Assembly (NCBI GenBank): GCA_902787555.1
Contig: CADAGO010000002.1
Location: forward strand, 108,336 to 172,335
Length of the DNA: 64,000 nt
Source: an uncultured Bacteroidales bacterium
GTDB lineage: Bacteria > Bacteroidota > Bacteroidia > Bacteroidales > Bacteroidaceae
Direction of reading: 5' to 3'
Shown here: piece by piece, positions 33,879 to 44,000 of the stretch
Layout of the letters: each line of letters begins with the position of its first letter
How positions within the stretch are numbered: the first letter of the stretch is position 1
Made by a program: the position numbers and the translations under genes
The notes under the pieces: generated by a model
Told to the model about the DNA's origin: nothing
The model's database searches: none
Seen by the model: the letters and a program-made list of their open reading frames with translations, nothing else

Positions 33879-34599
33879 GAAAGTATTCGGCGAGAATGTA
33901 GCATTAGATATTGATACATTTACCATTCATAGTGGAGATGTCTTAGGACTTGTAGGCAACAACGGTGCCGGTAAGACAACCCTCTTCCGACTGATACTCG
34001 ATTTGCTAAAACCTAATACGGGTATGGTAACCATCAAGACGGAGGATGCGGAGTATATCACATCGAAGACAGAAGACTGGAAAGCATTTACCGGTGCATA
34101 CATCGATTCTGGATTCCTCATCGACTATCTCACCCCCGACGAGTACTTCGCTTTTATCGGAAAAGTGAACAATATTCCGAAGGAGGAGATTGACGAACAG
34201 TTGAGACACTATGTTGATTTTATGAACGGAGAAGTATGTGGCCAGAACAAGCTGATTCGTAACCTCTCGGCAGGTAACCAGCAGAAGGTGGGTATCATCG
34301 CAGCCTTGCTCAATCATCCAAGCCTGCTGATTCTCGACGAACCGTTCAACTTCCTCGATCCTTCGAGCCAGATAGCAATGAAGTATCTGCTGGAGGACTA
34401 CAACAAGCAGACAGGTGCAACCATCATCGTATCGAGTCATAACCTGACGCATACACTCGACATCTGTACTCGTGTGGCTTTGCTTGAACATGGGCATATC
34501 ATCAAGGATTACAGTAAGGCCGATACTGATATGATTGCTGAAATCGAACAATACTTCGAAGGAAACGTTCATCATGAGTCGATTGCGGCAGAAGCATAA
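33838..34599 (+). CDS. ABC transporter ATP-binding protein
   Basis: A 253-aa ATPase has Walker A GNNGAGKTTLFR (about 39-50), signature NLSAGNQQKVGI (the usual LSGGQ with Ala-Gly-Asn-Gln), Walker B LLILDEPFNFLD and the switch histidine in IVSSHNL. It overlaps the preceding permease gene by 41 bases and forms the transporter with it. A role as exporter is likely because no binding protein is encoded nearby. Confidence 0.93.
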   Translation: MKTCQVSVQLETLKKVFGENVALDIDTFTIHSGDVLGLVGNNGAGKTTLFRLILDLLKPNTGMVTIKTEDAEYITSKTEDWKAFTGAYIDSGFLIDYLTPDEYFAFIGKVNNIPKEEIDEQLRHYVDFMNGEVCGQNKLIRNLSAGNQQKVGIIAALLNHPSLLILDEPFNFLDPSSQIAMKYLLEDYNKQTGATIIVSSHNLTHTLDICTRVALLEHGHIIKDYSKADTDMIAEIEQYFEGNVHHESIAAEA

Positions 34600-35152
34600 A
34601 TATCATCATCGTGTCATCATTCTAAGGAAAGGGTGGGGAGCATTGTGCTTCCTTACCCTTGTCTGCTTTTTATCATCATGCCGCTCATCGCGTTCGTTTT
34701 ACAAGGATGTAGATATGCGTGAACTGGCTCGTGCCGGGCTTGCGTTGGGATTCGACATCGAGGAACACGATAACTGGCGGTTGATGATTGAATCGTCAAA
34801 ATGGTTAGGTGTGCCATACGAATATGGGGGCAATACTAAAAAGGGCGTAGACTGCTCTGGTCTGACGACTGCCATCTATAAGGCCGTCTACAACAAGAAA
34901 CTCCATCGTCGAAGTGCCGACCAGTATATTCAGGATTGCCGCAATGTGAGCCGCACGGGGCTTTCGAGTGGCGACCTTGTGTTTTTCGTGACATCAGGAA
35001 ATAGTAAGACAGCCAGCAATATCAATCATGTTGGCATTTATCTCAAAGGGAATAAGTTCATACATGCCAGCAGTTCGAGAGGGGTTGTCGTCGATGATTT
35101 GAATTCGACGTACTTTGTGCAGCATTGGATAGCCGGAGGGCATGTGAAGTAG
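34574..35152 (+). CDS. NlpC/P60 family lipoprotein (peptidoglycan endopeptidase)
   Basis: A 192-aa lipoprotein. After a basic N-terminus and hydrophobic stretch the lipobox LSSC places the lipid on Cys36. The C40 peptidase domain has the catalytic cysteine in GVDCSGLTTAIYK (Cys94) and histidine in INHVGIYLKG, followed by FIHASSSRGV. It should cleave peptide stems in the cell wall. The start overlaps the end of the ABC ATPase gene by 26 bases, so it is probably the third gene of that operon. Confidence 0.9.
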   Translation: MSRLRQKHKYHHRVIILRKGWGALCFLTLVCFLSSCRSSRSFYKDVDMRELARAGLALGFDIEEHDNWRLMIESSKWLGVPYEYGGNTKKGVDCSGLTTAIYKAVYNKKLHRRSADQYIQDCRNVSRTGLSSGDLVFFVTSGNSKTASNINHVGIYLKGNKFIHASSSRGVVVDDLNSTYFVQHWIAGGHVK

Positions 35153-35198
35153 GGGTTAAAGGTTATTGGTTAAAGGTTATAGGTTATAGGTAAGCGAT

Positions 35199-36335
35199 AT
35201 GAATAAATTATTTGGATTCTTGGTTTGTTTGTGTTTGGCTGTGCTGTATGCATGCGACAATACTAACAAGTCTGAAGGCTACATCATTAGGGGAACCGCA
35301 GAGGGTACGGAAGACGGCGATACGGTATTCCTGTGTGATATGGAAGGTTTCTTCAATTTCGTTCCGTTCGATACTGCTATCGTTGAGAATGGCAAGTTTG
35401 AGTTCACAGGTATTGCAGAAGAGGTAAAGATCTGTTATATGATTCCTACTCATAACGGAACGACAGAAGGGTTAGGTTTTCTGGATATCCCTTTCGAAAA
35501 TTCCCAGATTGATGTGCAGTTGTTCAAGCAGGGAAGTAAGAAGCTGTCTGTTTATGTTGACCACGGACCTGACGGACCTCTGTGGGAAGATTATCAGCGT
35601 TTGCAGAAAGAATGGGAGGCAAAGCAGGAAGCTCCTTGGCAAATTGTGCTCAACAATCAAGGGTCGCCTGATGAAATCGCTGTTGCTCAGCATCAGCTCG
35701 ACTCGATTACTGCCATGATGTATGAGGCAGAGCGTCAGTTTATCGTGGATCATGCAGGAACAGGTATTGCAGACTATCTGTTTGCCCAATACTATCAGGA
35801 TCCAAGCAAAGCACCGACACACGACCTGTTGCTGAAGGCTTATTCGGCAAAGAATCCTGATGGTCCTCACTATCGTAGGATTATGAAGCAGATAGAGGTT
35901 CTGAAGAATGCAGGCGCGGGTGGACTGTTTACGGATTTCACCTTGCCTGACACACAAGGAAAGCCTGTCAGCGTAATGTCGATGATAGCCGAGAATCAAT
36001 ATACATTGGTTGACTTTTGGGCTTCATGGTGCGGTCCGTGTCGTGCAGAGATGCCGAATGTAGTAGCCGCCTATGATAAGTATCACGAGAAGGGATTCGA
36101 AGTGGTCGGCGTTTCGCTCGACGAGGATAAGAAAGCCTGGCTTGCAGCCATTGAGAAGCTGCAGATGCCGTGGCCTCAGCTCTCCGACCTGAAAGGATGG
36201 AATTGTGAGGGTGCTGTGCTCTATAAGATTCAGTCTATTCCGTCAAACCTGCTGGTGGATCAGCAAGGGAAGATTGTTGCTACGAACCTACGTGAAGAAG
36301 CATTACAGGATAAACTGGCAGAATTGTTTAATTAA
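35199..36335 (+). CDS. Thiol-disulfide oxidoreductase lipoprotein (DUF4369 plus TlpA-like)
   Basis: A 378-aa lipoprotein: lipobox LYAC (Cys19), a DUF4369 beta domain ([20 protein letters not shown] to about 115), a helical middle part, and a C-terminal thioredoxin-like domain with [16 protein letters not shown] (about 270-285). It should reduce disulfides in periplasmic proteins or cytochromes. It lies upstream of ung with a 5-base gap. A tandem GGTTAAAGGTTATAGG-like repeat fills the short spacer before it. Confidence 0.9.
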   Translation: MNKLFGFLVCLCLAVLYACDNTNKSEGYIIRGTAEGTEDGDTVFLCDMEGFFNFVPFDTAIVENGKFEFTGIAEEVKICYMIPTHNGTTEGLGFLDIPFENSQIDVQLFKQGSKKLSVYVDHGPDGPLWEDYQRLQKEWEAKQEAPWQIVLNNQGSPDEIAVAQHQLDSITAMMYEAERQFIVDHAGTGIADYLFAQYYQDPSKAPTHDLLLKAYSAKNPDGPHYRRIMKQIEVLKNAGAGGLFTDFTLPDTQGKPVSVMSMIAENQYTLVDFWASWCGPCRAEMPNVVAAYDKYHEKGFEVVGVSLDEDKKAWLAAIEKLQMPWPQLSDLKGWNCEGAVLYKIQSIPSNLLVDQQGKIVATNLREEALQDKLAELFN

Positions 36336-36340
36336 TCGCT

Positions 36341-37003
36341 ATGCAGGTCAATATAGAACCATCGTGGCAGCAGCAGTTGCAGGGCGAGTTCGATAAGCCT
36401 TATTTTGCGAAACTGGTAGGTTTCGTGAAGCAGGAGTATGCCCGTTATACGGTTTTTCCCCCTGGCCGACTGATTTTCAACGCGTTCAACCAATGTCCGT
36501 TCGATCGTGTGAAAGTCGTGCTGATTGGTCAGGACCCTTATCATGAGCCTGGACAGGCGCATGGTTTGTGTTTCTCGGTGAACGATGGCGTGCCGTTTCC
36601 GCCTTCACTGAATAATATCTTTAAGGAGATACACGACGACATCGGGGCACCGATTCCCTCGACAGGCAATCTCACACGCTGGGCTCAGCAGGGAGTGCTT
36701 CTGCTCAACGCTACACTGACGGTTCGCGAACATCAGGCAGGTTCGCATCAACGACAGGGCTGGGAAGAATTTACCGATGCTGTCATCCGTATCCTGAGTG
36801 AGCGGCGTGAACATCTGGTGTTCATCCTCTGGGGCAGTTATGCAGGGAGTAAGAGCAGTCTGATTGACGGCTCGAAACATTGCATCCTGCGATCGGCTCA
36901 TCCGTCGCCCCTGTCTGCCTATCGCGGATTCTTCGGTAATCATCATTTCAGTTTGGCAAACAGCTATTTACGTTCAAAAGGAATTACAGAAATACAATGG
37001 TAA
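36341..37003 (+). CDS. ung: Uracil-DNA glycosylase
   Basis: A 220-aa family 1 enzyme removes uracil from DNA. The water-activating motif [13 protein letters not shown] contains Asp65, the uracil-binding phenylalanine lies in [15 protein letters not shown], and the leucine-loop motif [13 protein letters not shown] is near the C-terminus. The length is standard. Its stop codon overlaps the start of the HAD gene by 7 bases. Confidence 0.97.
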   Translation: MQVNIEPSWQQQLQGEFDKPYFAKLVGFVKQEYARYTVFPPGRLIFNAFNQCPFDRVKVVLIGQDPYHEPGQAHGLCFSVNDGVPFPPSLNNIFKEIHDDIGAPIPSTGNLTRWAQQGVLLLNATLTVREHQAGSHQRQGWEEFTDAVIRILSERREHLVFILWGSYAGSKSSLIDGSKHCILRSAHPSPLSAYRGFFGNHHFSLANSYLRSKGITEIQW

Positions 37004-37653
37004 AGAATATCATATTCGATTTCGGAGGTGTCGTCATACATCTTCAGCCCGAGGAGGCAATGCGGCGTTTCGAGACTTTAGGCATCACAGACGCACGTCA
37101 GCAGATGAACATTTTTGGGCAGACAGGCATCTTCGGACAGGTGGAGAAGGGTGAGATTACAACCGATGAGTTCTGTCGTCTGCTGGCACTAGAAGCACAG
37201 CAGAAGGGTGGTAAGTTCGTGGGTGTGGACAATCCTTCCTATTCGTATGAAGAGGCACATTGGGCATGGATGGGATATGTAAAGGCGGTACCTCGCAAGA
37301 ATCTTGATGCGTTGCTTCGCCTCCAGCAGCACTATCGTCTGTACTTGCTGAGCAACCTCAACCCGTTCCTGCAGCAATGGGCTGAGAGCGATGCTTTCAG
37401 TGGTGACGGACATGGGTTGCGCCATTACATACCTTATTTATATTACAGCTTCCAGCTTCGTGATTACAAGCCTGCACCGTCTATGTTCCACAGGATGATG
37501 GATGCAGCGGGGTTGCGTGCAGAGGAATGTGTGTTTGTGGACGACAGTCCACGCAACATCGAGGGATGCCAGGCTGTAGGCATGCGTGGTCTGTTGGTAG
37601 GTAAAGATGAAGACTGGATAGGCCCATTAGAGGAATTATTAGGAAATATATGA
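36997..37653 (+). CDS. HAD-superfamily hydrolase (class IA)
   Basis: A 218-aa phosphatase-like protein has motif [10 protein letters not shown] with nucleophile Asp8; the usual second aspartate is replaced by glycine, as in YihX-like members. Motif II is YLLSNLNPF and motif [16 protein letters not shown]. It probably acts on a small phosphorylated sugar or nucleotide, substrate unknown. It overlaps ung upstream and the phospholipase D gene downstream, so the three are co-translated. Confidence 0.9.
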   Translation: MVKNIIFDFGGVVIHLQPEEAMRRFETLGITDARQQMNIFGQTGIFGQVEKGEITTDEFCRLLALEAQQKGGKFVGVDNPSYSYEEAHWAWMGYVKAVPRKNLDALLRLQQHYRLYLLSNLNPFLQQWAESDAFSGDGHGLRHYIPYLYYSFQLRDYKPAPSMFHRMMDAAGLRAEECVFVDDSPRNIEGCQAVGMRGLLVGKDEDWIGPLEELLGNI

Positions 37654-38867
37654 GACGATTATTGACAATATTGCTGGTTGTGATGACCAGTTGCTCGCTT
37701 TTAGCACAGAGCGATATAGACGAGAAGAACTATCTGACCCTCAAGGGTATCGAACTGACTGACTTCAACCGTGTGAAGCTGTTGAAGAGCGGCCACGAGA
37801 AGTTTGAAGATATGTTTGACGCCATCCGCAAGGCCAAGGTGTTCATCCATTTGGAGTATTTCAATTTCCGCAATGATTCCATCGCCGGACTGCTCTATCA
37901 CGAATTGGCTGAAAAGGTGAAGGAAGGTGTCGAGGTGCGTGCCATGTATGATGCCTTCGGAAACTCGTCGAACAACCGGCCCGTGAAACGTGCCATGCAC
38001 GACAGCATTTGCTCACTGGGTATTAAGCTGGTGAAGTTCGACCCTATTAACTTCCCATGGGTCAACCACATCATCCCGCGTGACCACCGCAAGATTGTCG
38101 TAATCGACGGAAAGGTGGCATATACGGGTGGCATGAATGTGGCAGATTATTACATCAACGGACTTGAGGGAATAGGTCCTTGGCGCGATATGCACATGCG
38201 CATCGAAGGTCCAGCAGTCAACAATCTGCACTACATCTTCTGCCGTATGTGGGCTGACGAGACTGGCGAGATTCTTGTCGGCTCTAAGTATTTCCCTCAG
38301 CATAACGAACAGGATGGGCAGTCTATGCTCGGCATCATCGACCGCCAGCCGCGTGAGACCAACAAATCCATCCGTCAGCTATACTGTAGCATGTTGGACA
38401 ATGCACGCCACAAGGTGCTGCTCATCAATCCCTACTTCGTGCCTACCCATCAGGTACGTAGCGCCCTGAAGCGATGCATAGAACGGGGAGTGGACGTTCA
38501 GATTCTATTGAGCGAGAAGAGCGATATTCCGCTTACGCCCGATGCCAGCCATTATGTGGGCAGGCAGATGCAGAAGCTCGGTGCGAAAGTATATATGTTC
38601 AGAGGCGGATTCCATCACACGAAAATCATGATGGTAGATGACCTGTTCTGTACGGTCGGTTCGTCCAATCTCGACAGCCGCAGCCTGCGTTGTGACTATG
38701 AGGTCAACACCATCATCTTCGACCGCGAAGTCACCGCTGAACTGACACGTATGTTTGAAGACGACATAAAGAGCAGCGTGCTCATGAGCGATGCCTATTG
38801 GAAAGGTAAGACAAAGTGGAAACGGTTCGTAGCATGGTTTGGCAATCTGCTGACACCGTTCTTGTAA
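37650..38867 (+). CDS. Cardiolipin synthase-like phospholipase D protein
   Basis: A 405-aa protein has two HKD motifs: HRKIVVIDG (His146, Lys148, Asp153) and HTKIMMVDD in the C-terminal half, each followed by the usual GGMN or GSSN serine/asparagine motif. That is the layout of ClsA-type enzymes that condense phosphatidylglycerol into cardiolipin. The N-terminus, however, is a cleavable signal peptide (residues 1-20) rather than the two membrane helices of ClsA, so it should act in the periplasm or at the outer membrane. Phospholipase activity is an alternative. Confidence 0.85.
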   Translation: MRRLLTILLVVMTSCSLLAQSDIDEKNYLTLKGIELTDFNRVKLLKSGHEKFEDMFDAIRKAKVFIHLEYFNFRNDSIAGLLYHELAEKVKEGVEVRAMYDAFGNSSNNRPVKRAMHDSICSLGIKLVKFDPINFPWVNHIIPRDHRKIVVIDGKVAYTGGMNVADYYINGLEGIGPWRDMHMRIEGPAVNNLHYIFCRMWADETGEILVGSKYFPQHNEQDGQSMLGIIDRQPRETNKSIRQLYCSMLDNARHKVLLINPYFVPTHQVRSALKRCIERGVDVQILLSEKSDIPLTPDASHYVGRQMQKLGAKVYMFRGGFHHTKIMMVDDLFCTVGSSNLDSRSLRCDYEVNTIIFDREVTAELTRMFEDDIKSSVLMSDAYWKGKTKWKRFVAWFGNLLTPFL

Positions 38868-38911
38868 GTCTCGTAAGTCACATAAGTTCTAAAACAATCA
38901 ATTCAAGAAAT

Positions 38912-40417
38912 ATGCAAAAACTATTCATTTCATTCCTTCTTTTTGTTGCAGCCTTGACAGCAACAGCACAGCCCAAGCGCGAATTCCGTGGTGCATGGAT
39001 TCAATGTGTAAATGGACAGTATCTGGGGAAAACGCCCCAACAGCTGCGAAGCATGCTTTCCGAACAGCTCGATGTGCTTCATGGAGCAGGTATCAATGCC
39101 ATCCTCTTTCAAGTACGTGCAGAAGGCGATGCGCTCTATCGTTCCGACCTTGAACCCTGGAGCCGCTATCTGACGGGTACGCAGGGCAAGGCACCCGATG
39201 ATGGCTGGGACCCCTTGGCATGGATGGTAGAGGAGTGTCATAAGCGAAGCATGGAGTGTCATGCCTGGATCAATCCCTATCGTGCCAAGACTGCAGGAAC
39301 GAAAGAAGTAGCTGTAAACCACGTAGCCGCCACTCATCCCGAACGACTTTTCCAGTATGGCGACCTGCTCATCTTCAATCCTGCTTTGGAAATCAACCGT
39401 CAGTACACCTGCATGGTCATCGAGGACATCCTGAAGCGTTACGATGTCGATGGACTCCACATGGACGACTATTTCTATCCCTACCCAACAGCAGGGCAGT
39501 CCATCCCCGACGAGGCCAACTTCCGTGCCGACCCACGTGGCTTCACCTCGATAGCCGATTGGCGTCGTGACAATGTCAACATCCTTATTCAGGAGATTCA
39601 TGACCTTGTACGTCGCGTGAAACCTTGGGTCAAGTTTGGCATCTCACCATTCGGTATCTATCGCAATAGTCCTAATGGAAAAAACTCAAAAGAGGGTAGT
39701 GCTACACGCGGCACACAGAACTACGACGACCTCTACGCCGATATTGTGTTGTGGCAAGAGCGCGAGTGGGTTGACTACCTCATACCTCAGATCTACTGGA
39801 ACATCGGCTATGCTGTTGCAGACTACGAAGTACTCGTTCATTGGTGGAATGACTACTGCGGCCATCGTCCCCTTTACATCGGACAGGATGTAGAGCGAAC
39901 AGTGAAAGAAGCCGACCCGAAGAATCCGCAAGTTCATCAGATGATTTCGAAATACGCACTGCAGCGAAGCCTGCCCAACGTGCAGGGAAGCTGCCAATGG
40001 TATGCAGCCGCTGTAGTCAACAATCCAGGCAACTACCGCACCATGTTAGAGCAAGAATATCACAAACGCCCTGCTCTTCAGCCCCTCATGCCGTGGATTG
40101 ACAAGAAAGCACCAAAGAAAGTAGGAAAACTCAAGATACAAATCGTAGCTCCGCAAGCCTCTGTGGTGAATGGCATCTACCTTGCGTGGAAAGAGCCCAA
40201 AGCCAAGAAAGAGTTAGACAAGGCAACCCGTTATGCAGTCTATCGTTTCGCCCCAGGTGAGAAACCGACCCTCACACCCGACGATGCATCACATCTTGTA
40301 GCAATAGTCAGCGAACCCCGCTATCTCCTACAAGGCAATCAGACAGGCTGCACCTTTGTCGTCACAGCCCTCGACCGCATGCAAAACGAGTCGAAAGGCG
40401 TAAAGGTGAAGTTGTAG
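38912..40417 (+). CDS. Secreted GHL10-type glycoside hydrolase (DUF187)
   Basis: A 501-aa secreted protein, start chosen at MQKLFISFLLFVAALTATAQ. The core matches the glycosyl hydrolase-like 10 family: EFRGAWIQCVNGQY, INAILFQVRAEGDALY, ECHAWINPYRA, YDVDGLHMDDYFYPYP and VKFGISPFGIYRNSPNG, a TIM barrel with acidic catalytic candidates in HMDDYF. A small Fn3-like domain follows at about 415-500. Members often act on peptidoglycan-derived or host glycans. It is the last gene of the plus-strand run and is followed by a strong terminator. Confidence 0.88.
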   Translation: MQKLFISFLLFVAALTATAQPKREFRGAWIQCVNGQYLGKTPQQLRSMLSEQLDVLHGAGINAILFQVRAEGDALYRSDLEPWSRYLTGTQGKAPDDGWDPLAWMVEECHKRSMECHAWINPYRAKTAGTKEVAVNHVAATHPERLFQYGDLLIFNPALEINRQYTCMVIEDILKRYDVDGLHMDDYFYPYPTAGQSIPDEANFRADPRGFTSIADWRRDNVNILIQEIHDLVRRVKPWVKFGISPFGIYRNSPNGKNSKEGSATRGTQNYDDLYADIVLWQEREWVDYLIPQIYWNIGYAVADYEVLVHWWNDYCGHRPLYIGQDVERTVKEADPKNPQVHQMISKYALQRSLPNVQGSCQWYAAAVVNNPGNYRTMLEQEYHKRPALQPLMPWIDKKAPKKVGKLKIQIVAPQASVVNGIYLAWKEPKAKKELDKATRYAVYRFAPGEKPTLTPDDASHLVAIVSEPRYLLQGNQTGCTFVVTALDRMQNESKGVKVKL

Positions 40418-40424
40418 TTTTCGC

Positions 40425-40459
40425 TTGCAGGCTTAATTCGACTCGGATTAAGCCTGCAA
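40425..40459 (+). terminator. Strong hairpin terminator after the GHL10 gene
   Basis: TTGCAGGCTTAAT at 40425-40437 pairs perfectly with ATTAAGCCTGCAA at 40447-40459 (13 bp), and a TTTGTTTT stretch follows. It isolates the next operon. Confidence 0.8.
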
Positions 40460-40548
40460 ACGCTTTGTTTTCTGCGTAAATTCTCATTGGATTTAGGCTT
40501 CAAACTTTTCGCTTCAGTATCTTACAATTACATACTTGTCTTTTGCTG

Positions 40549-40614
40549 GAGTACACTCTGTCACTTGTTAGAGTGTACTCTGACAATTGTTCGACTGCAC
40601 TTCCGCAATTCAAA
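40549..40614. repeat. Three 22-bp tandem repeats upstream of the helicase operon
   Basis: Units start at 40549, 40571 and 40593. The cores GAGTACACTC, GAGTGTACTC and GACTGCACTT are followed by CTGTCACTTGTT-like halves; the first two cores are reverse complements of each other. The array ends about 90 bases before the operon promoter and resembles the one in the HU leader. Confidence 0.8.
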
Positions 40615-40705
40615 GAGTTTGGAGCCAAAAAAACTCAAAACTACTATCAACTGTAAACCATCAACTGTAAACTGTAAACTTTTTTTGCATTTTTCTTAAA
40701 AAAGA

Positions 40706-40737
40706 TTTGGTGGTTTCTCACATTTGTTGTACATTTG
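40706..40737 (+). promoter_or_regulatory. Promoter of the helicase-methyltransferase operon
   Basis: TTTG at 40706-40709, a 20-base spacer and TACATTTG at 40730-40737 match the consensus. The predicted start near 40744 gives a 5' leader of about 300 bases, almost all of it structured. Confidence 0.7.
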
Positions 40738-40754
40738 CACTTGAACATCGTCAG

Positions 40755-41022
40755 CACATTCCTTGGCGAAGGATTGGCGGTGTGGTATTTAATGGTTAAT
40801 CATAGCGTTTGTGCTATATTCGGAATGTCCCTGAACCTTGCAAATTCATAAGACAACTACGAAACGAATAAGTATCAACGTCTACGCTTAGCGTGGACGG
40901 AACTTATCTTCGTAGTGGGTTTTGCAAGGACCTTGGGACATTGGTAAGGGCTGCTTCACGCTTTTCTTATGTCCTAAGGTCTTCTGCTAATGACCCATAT
41001 CTCCGAACAATAGTCCCTTCGC
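40755..41022 (+). ncRNA. Candidate structured leader RNA with two mutually exclusive folds
   Basis: Five nested stems form a hairpin of about 119 nt: 40824-40831/40935-40942 (8 bp), 40836-40844/40921-40929 (9 bp), 40856-40863/40909-40916 (8 bp), 40868-40873/40902-40907 (6 bp) and 40879-40887/40891-40899 (9 bp, loop TTA). An alternative stem pairs 40929-40941 with 40969-40981 (13 bp, one G-U) and would break the base of the big hairpin. Two small hairpins precede it (40760-40773, 40802-40817), and GCGAAGG at 40766-40772 can pair with CCTTCGC at 41016-41022. I do not recognise the RNA. It could be a switch in the operon leader, a separate small RNA, or a DNA-level palindrome. Confidence 0.6.
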
Positions 41023-41042
41023 TCCTAATCAAATGCGTAGAT

Positions 41043-44000
41043 ATGCAAGACATACCGATCTCGTCCCATTTCTTTACTAATAGGGAAGGGAACACCTTAA
41101 TGAATGAGTTTGAGGGGATTCTCTCGAACAACCCTCAAATCAAGAACCTTGATGCAGTTGTGGGCTTCCTTAGAGCATCAGGATATTTCACTTTGCGCCC
41201 ATTCCTCGATAATATTAATAAAGTTCGAATTCTGATTGGTATTGATGTGGATAAGTACATAGCACATTCCTATCAAAAAGGAGAGTTGTTCTTTGGTGCT
41301 GAGGAGGAGGTGAAGGAAGAATGTCTTCATCTGTTAAAGCAGGATATAGAGCAGTCGCACTATACAAAGAAGGTGGAAGATGGTATGCTCCAGATGGTGC
41401 AGGATTTGCTCGATGGTAAACTGGAGATGCGTGCTCATCCATCGAAGAAGATTCATGCAAAGTTCTATATCCTTTATCCTGATAACTTCAATCAACATAC
41501 TTTTGGTGCAGCTATTACTGGTAGTAGCAACCTGAGTGGAAATGGTTTGGGTATAGGTGATGACAGACAATATGAGTTCAATGTCAAGCTGACACAATAC
41601 GATGATGTTTCCTTTGCTCGTCATGAGTTCGAACTGCTTTGGGAAGAGGCCAAGGGTGTTCCTATCAACGCAGAGGATTATCAGGCCACTCTCGATAAAA
41701 CTTACCTGAAGGGTGATGTGACACCTTACGAGCTTTATATCAAGATGCTGATGGAGTATTTCTCCGACCGTGTTATGCAGGTCGATCAGGATGACCCCTT
41801 CGACATGCCTGAAGGCTACGATAAGTTCGAATATCAGATGGATGCAGTTATCGAGGGCTATCAGAAGTTGATTCGCTACGATGGTTTCTTCCTAGCAGAT
41901 GTGGTGGGTCTTGGTAAGACGGTTGTTGCAACCATGATAGCTAAGAAATTCCTCATTGAGAACGGTCGTGATAACACCAAGATTCTCGTAGTCTATCCAC
42001 CTGCGGTAGAACAGAACTGGAAGACCACCTTCAAGGATTTTGGTATCGATAAATACACACAATTCGTCTCGAACGGAAGTCTCTCGAAGATTCTTGATGA
42101 CGACAACTATAACTATTGGAACGCAGACGAATACGACTTGGTGCTGGTGGACGAAGCTCACAAATTCCGTAACTACACCACAGGAGCATTCCAGCAATTG
42201 CAGGAAATCTGCAAGATGCCGCGTGTAGAGACTGGTTTCATTCCTGGTTATAAGAAAAAGGTGATGCTGATTTCTGCAACCCCAATGAACAACTCGCCCA
42301 TCGACCTCTACTACCAGATATTGATGTTCCAAGATCCACGTCATTGTACCATTGACGGTGTGCCCAACCTGACCTCGTTCTTCTCGCCACTTAACGTAGA
42401 ATTCCGTAGGCTGCGCAAGGAAGAAAACTTCGATATCCGTAAGTTTAAGAAGTTGGCAGAACGCGTACGTGATCGTGTCATCAAGCCTCTGACTGTTCGT
42501 CGTACTCGAACAGATATTGAGAGCATCGCTCGCTACCACAAAGACATAAACGGATTCCCCAAGGTGGCAGAACCCATCAAGAAGGAATACGAACTGAACG
42601 ATCATCTTGCCAACCTCTTCGAGAATGCGATGAGAGTGCTCGACAAAGAATTGGCATACGCACGCTATCAAGCTATCGCCTATTTAAAAGCAGAGGCATC
42701 GAACGGACTATACGACAATGCAGAGCTTATCAGCCGCAGTTTGGCAGGTATCCGCAAGAATGGCTTGGTGAAGCGTCTGGAAAGCAGTTTTTATGCATTT
42801 AAAATCTCTGTAGATAATTTCCGTCAGGCAAACGAGAACATGATAAACATGTGGGAGAACGATCGTATTTTCATCGCTCCTGATATGGACATCAACAAAC
42901 TTTATGAGTTAGGCTACACAGATGATGAAATTGAAGAAAAACTGAACGAAAAGGCAGAAGACAATCCAAAGAATGCAGTCTTTAAACGTGAAGACTTCAA
43001 CCCAATATACATTGACTTGCTTCGCAAAGACCAGCAGTTGCTTGACGACATGTGGCTTGAATGGGAATGTATTGATGATGATGATGACTCAAAGTTTGCT
43101 AAATTCGAAGACTTGTTAAAACATGAACTATTCAAAAAAGATCGCAATCCAGAAGGGAAAGTTGTTGTGTTCTCAGAGTCAGTAGATACCATCGAATACC
43201 TTGCTAAGCGTATAGGTCGTAAGGACGTGATGGTGATTTCTGCTCAGAATCGCAGTTCGCTGTTTAAGACCATCCGTGAGAACTTCGATGCCAATTGGAA
43301 GACAAAGAAGAACGACTACAACATTATCCTCACATCTGACGTATTGGCTGAAGGTGTCAACCTGCATCGTTCGAACATCATTATCAACTACGATACCCCT
43401 TGGAACTCTACTCGACTGATGCAACGCATTGGCCGTGTGAACCGTATCGGCTCCCAGTCTGATACTATCTACAACTATGTATTCTATCCTTCTCGACAAG
43501 GAAACAAAGAAATCAAACTCAACCAGATAGCCCTCAGTAAGATTCAAACCTTCCACACCACCTTTGGCGAGGACAATCAAATCTACTCAACGGCTGAAAT
43601 CATCGACAGAGATTTGGACAAACTGTTCAAAGAAGGTATCAAGCGCGAGCAGGAAGACCGCAATCTGGAATTGCCTTACTTTGAAGAACTACGCAGCCTC
43701 TATCAACAGAATCGCAAGGAATACAAGCGTATTGAGCGTCTGTCACTTCGTAGCCGCACAGGTCGAGAACCACGTGAGGTAGAAGGTGTAACCCTTTCAG
43801 GTGACACGCTGGTATTCCTGAAGACCAATTTCCGCAAGATTTTCTATCTTGTGAACGACGAGCAGACTCGTGAGGTGTCTGTCTTGGATGCCTTCAGCTA
43901 TTTCAAAGCCGACCCAGAAGAGAAGCCTGTTCCTCGAATTGCCCAACACCACGACCATGTGGAGAAAGCTATAAAATCATTCAAAGCAACCAAAGAAGAG

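Noticed and set aside
40755-41022. Retron RNA, integron attC site, 6S RNA or tmRNA
   Set aside because: No reverse transcriptase or integrase is nearby, and the closing stems and loops do not match what I know of 6S RNA or tmRNA.
40893-41042. 50-codon N-terminal extension of the helicase
   Set aside because: It would be coded by the stems of the structured leader and shows no family resemblance; the PLD domain starts right after ATG 41043.
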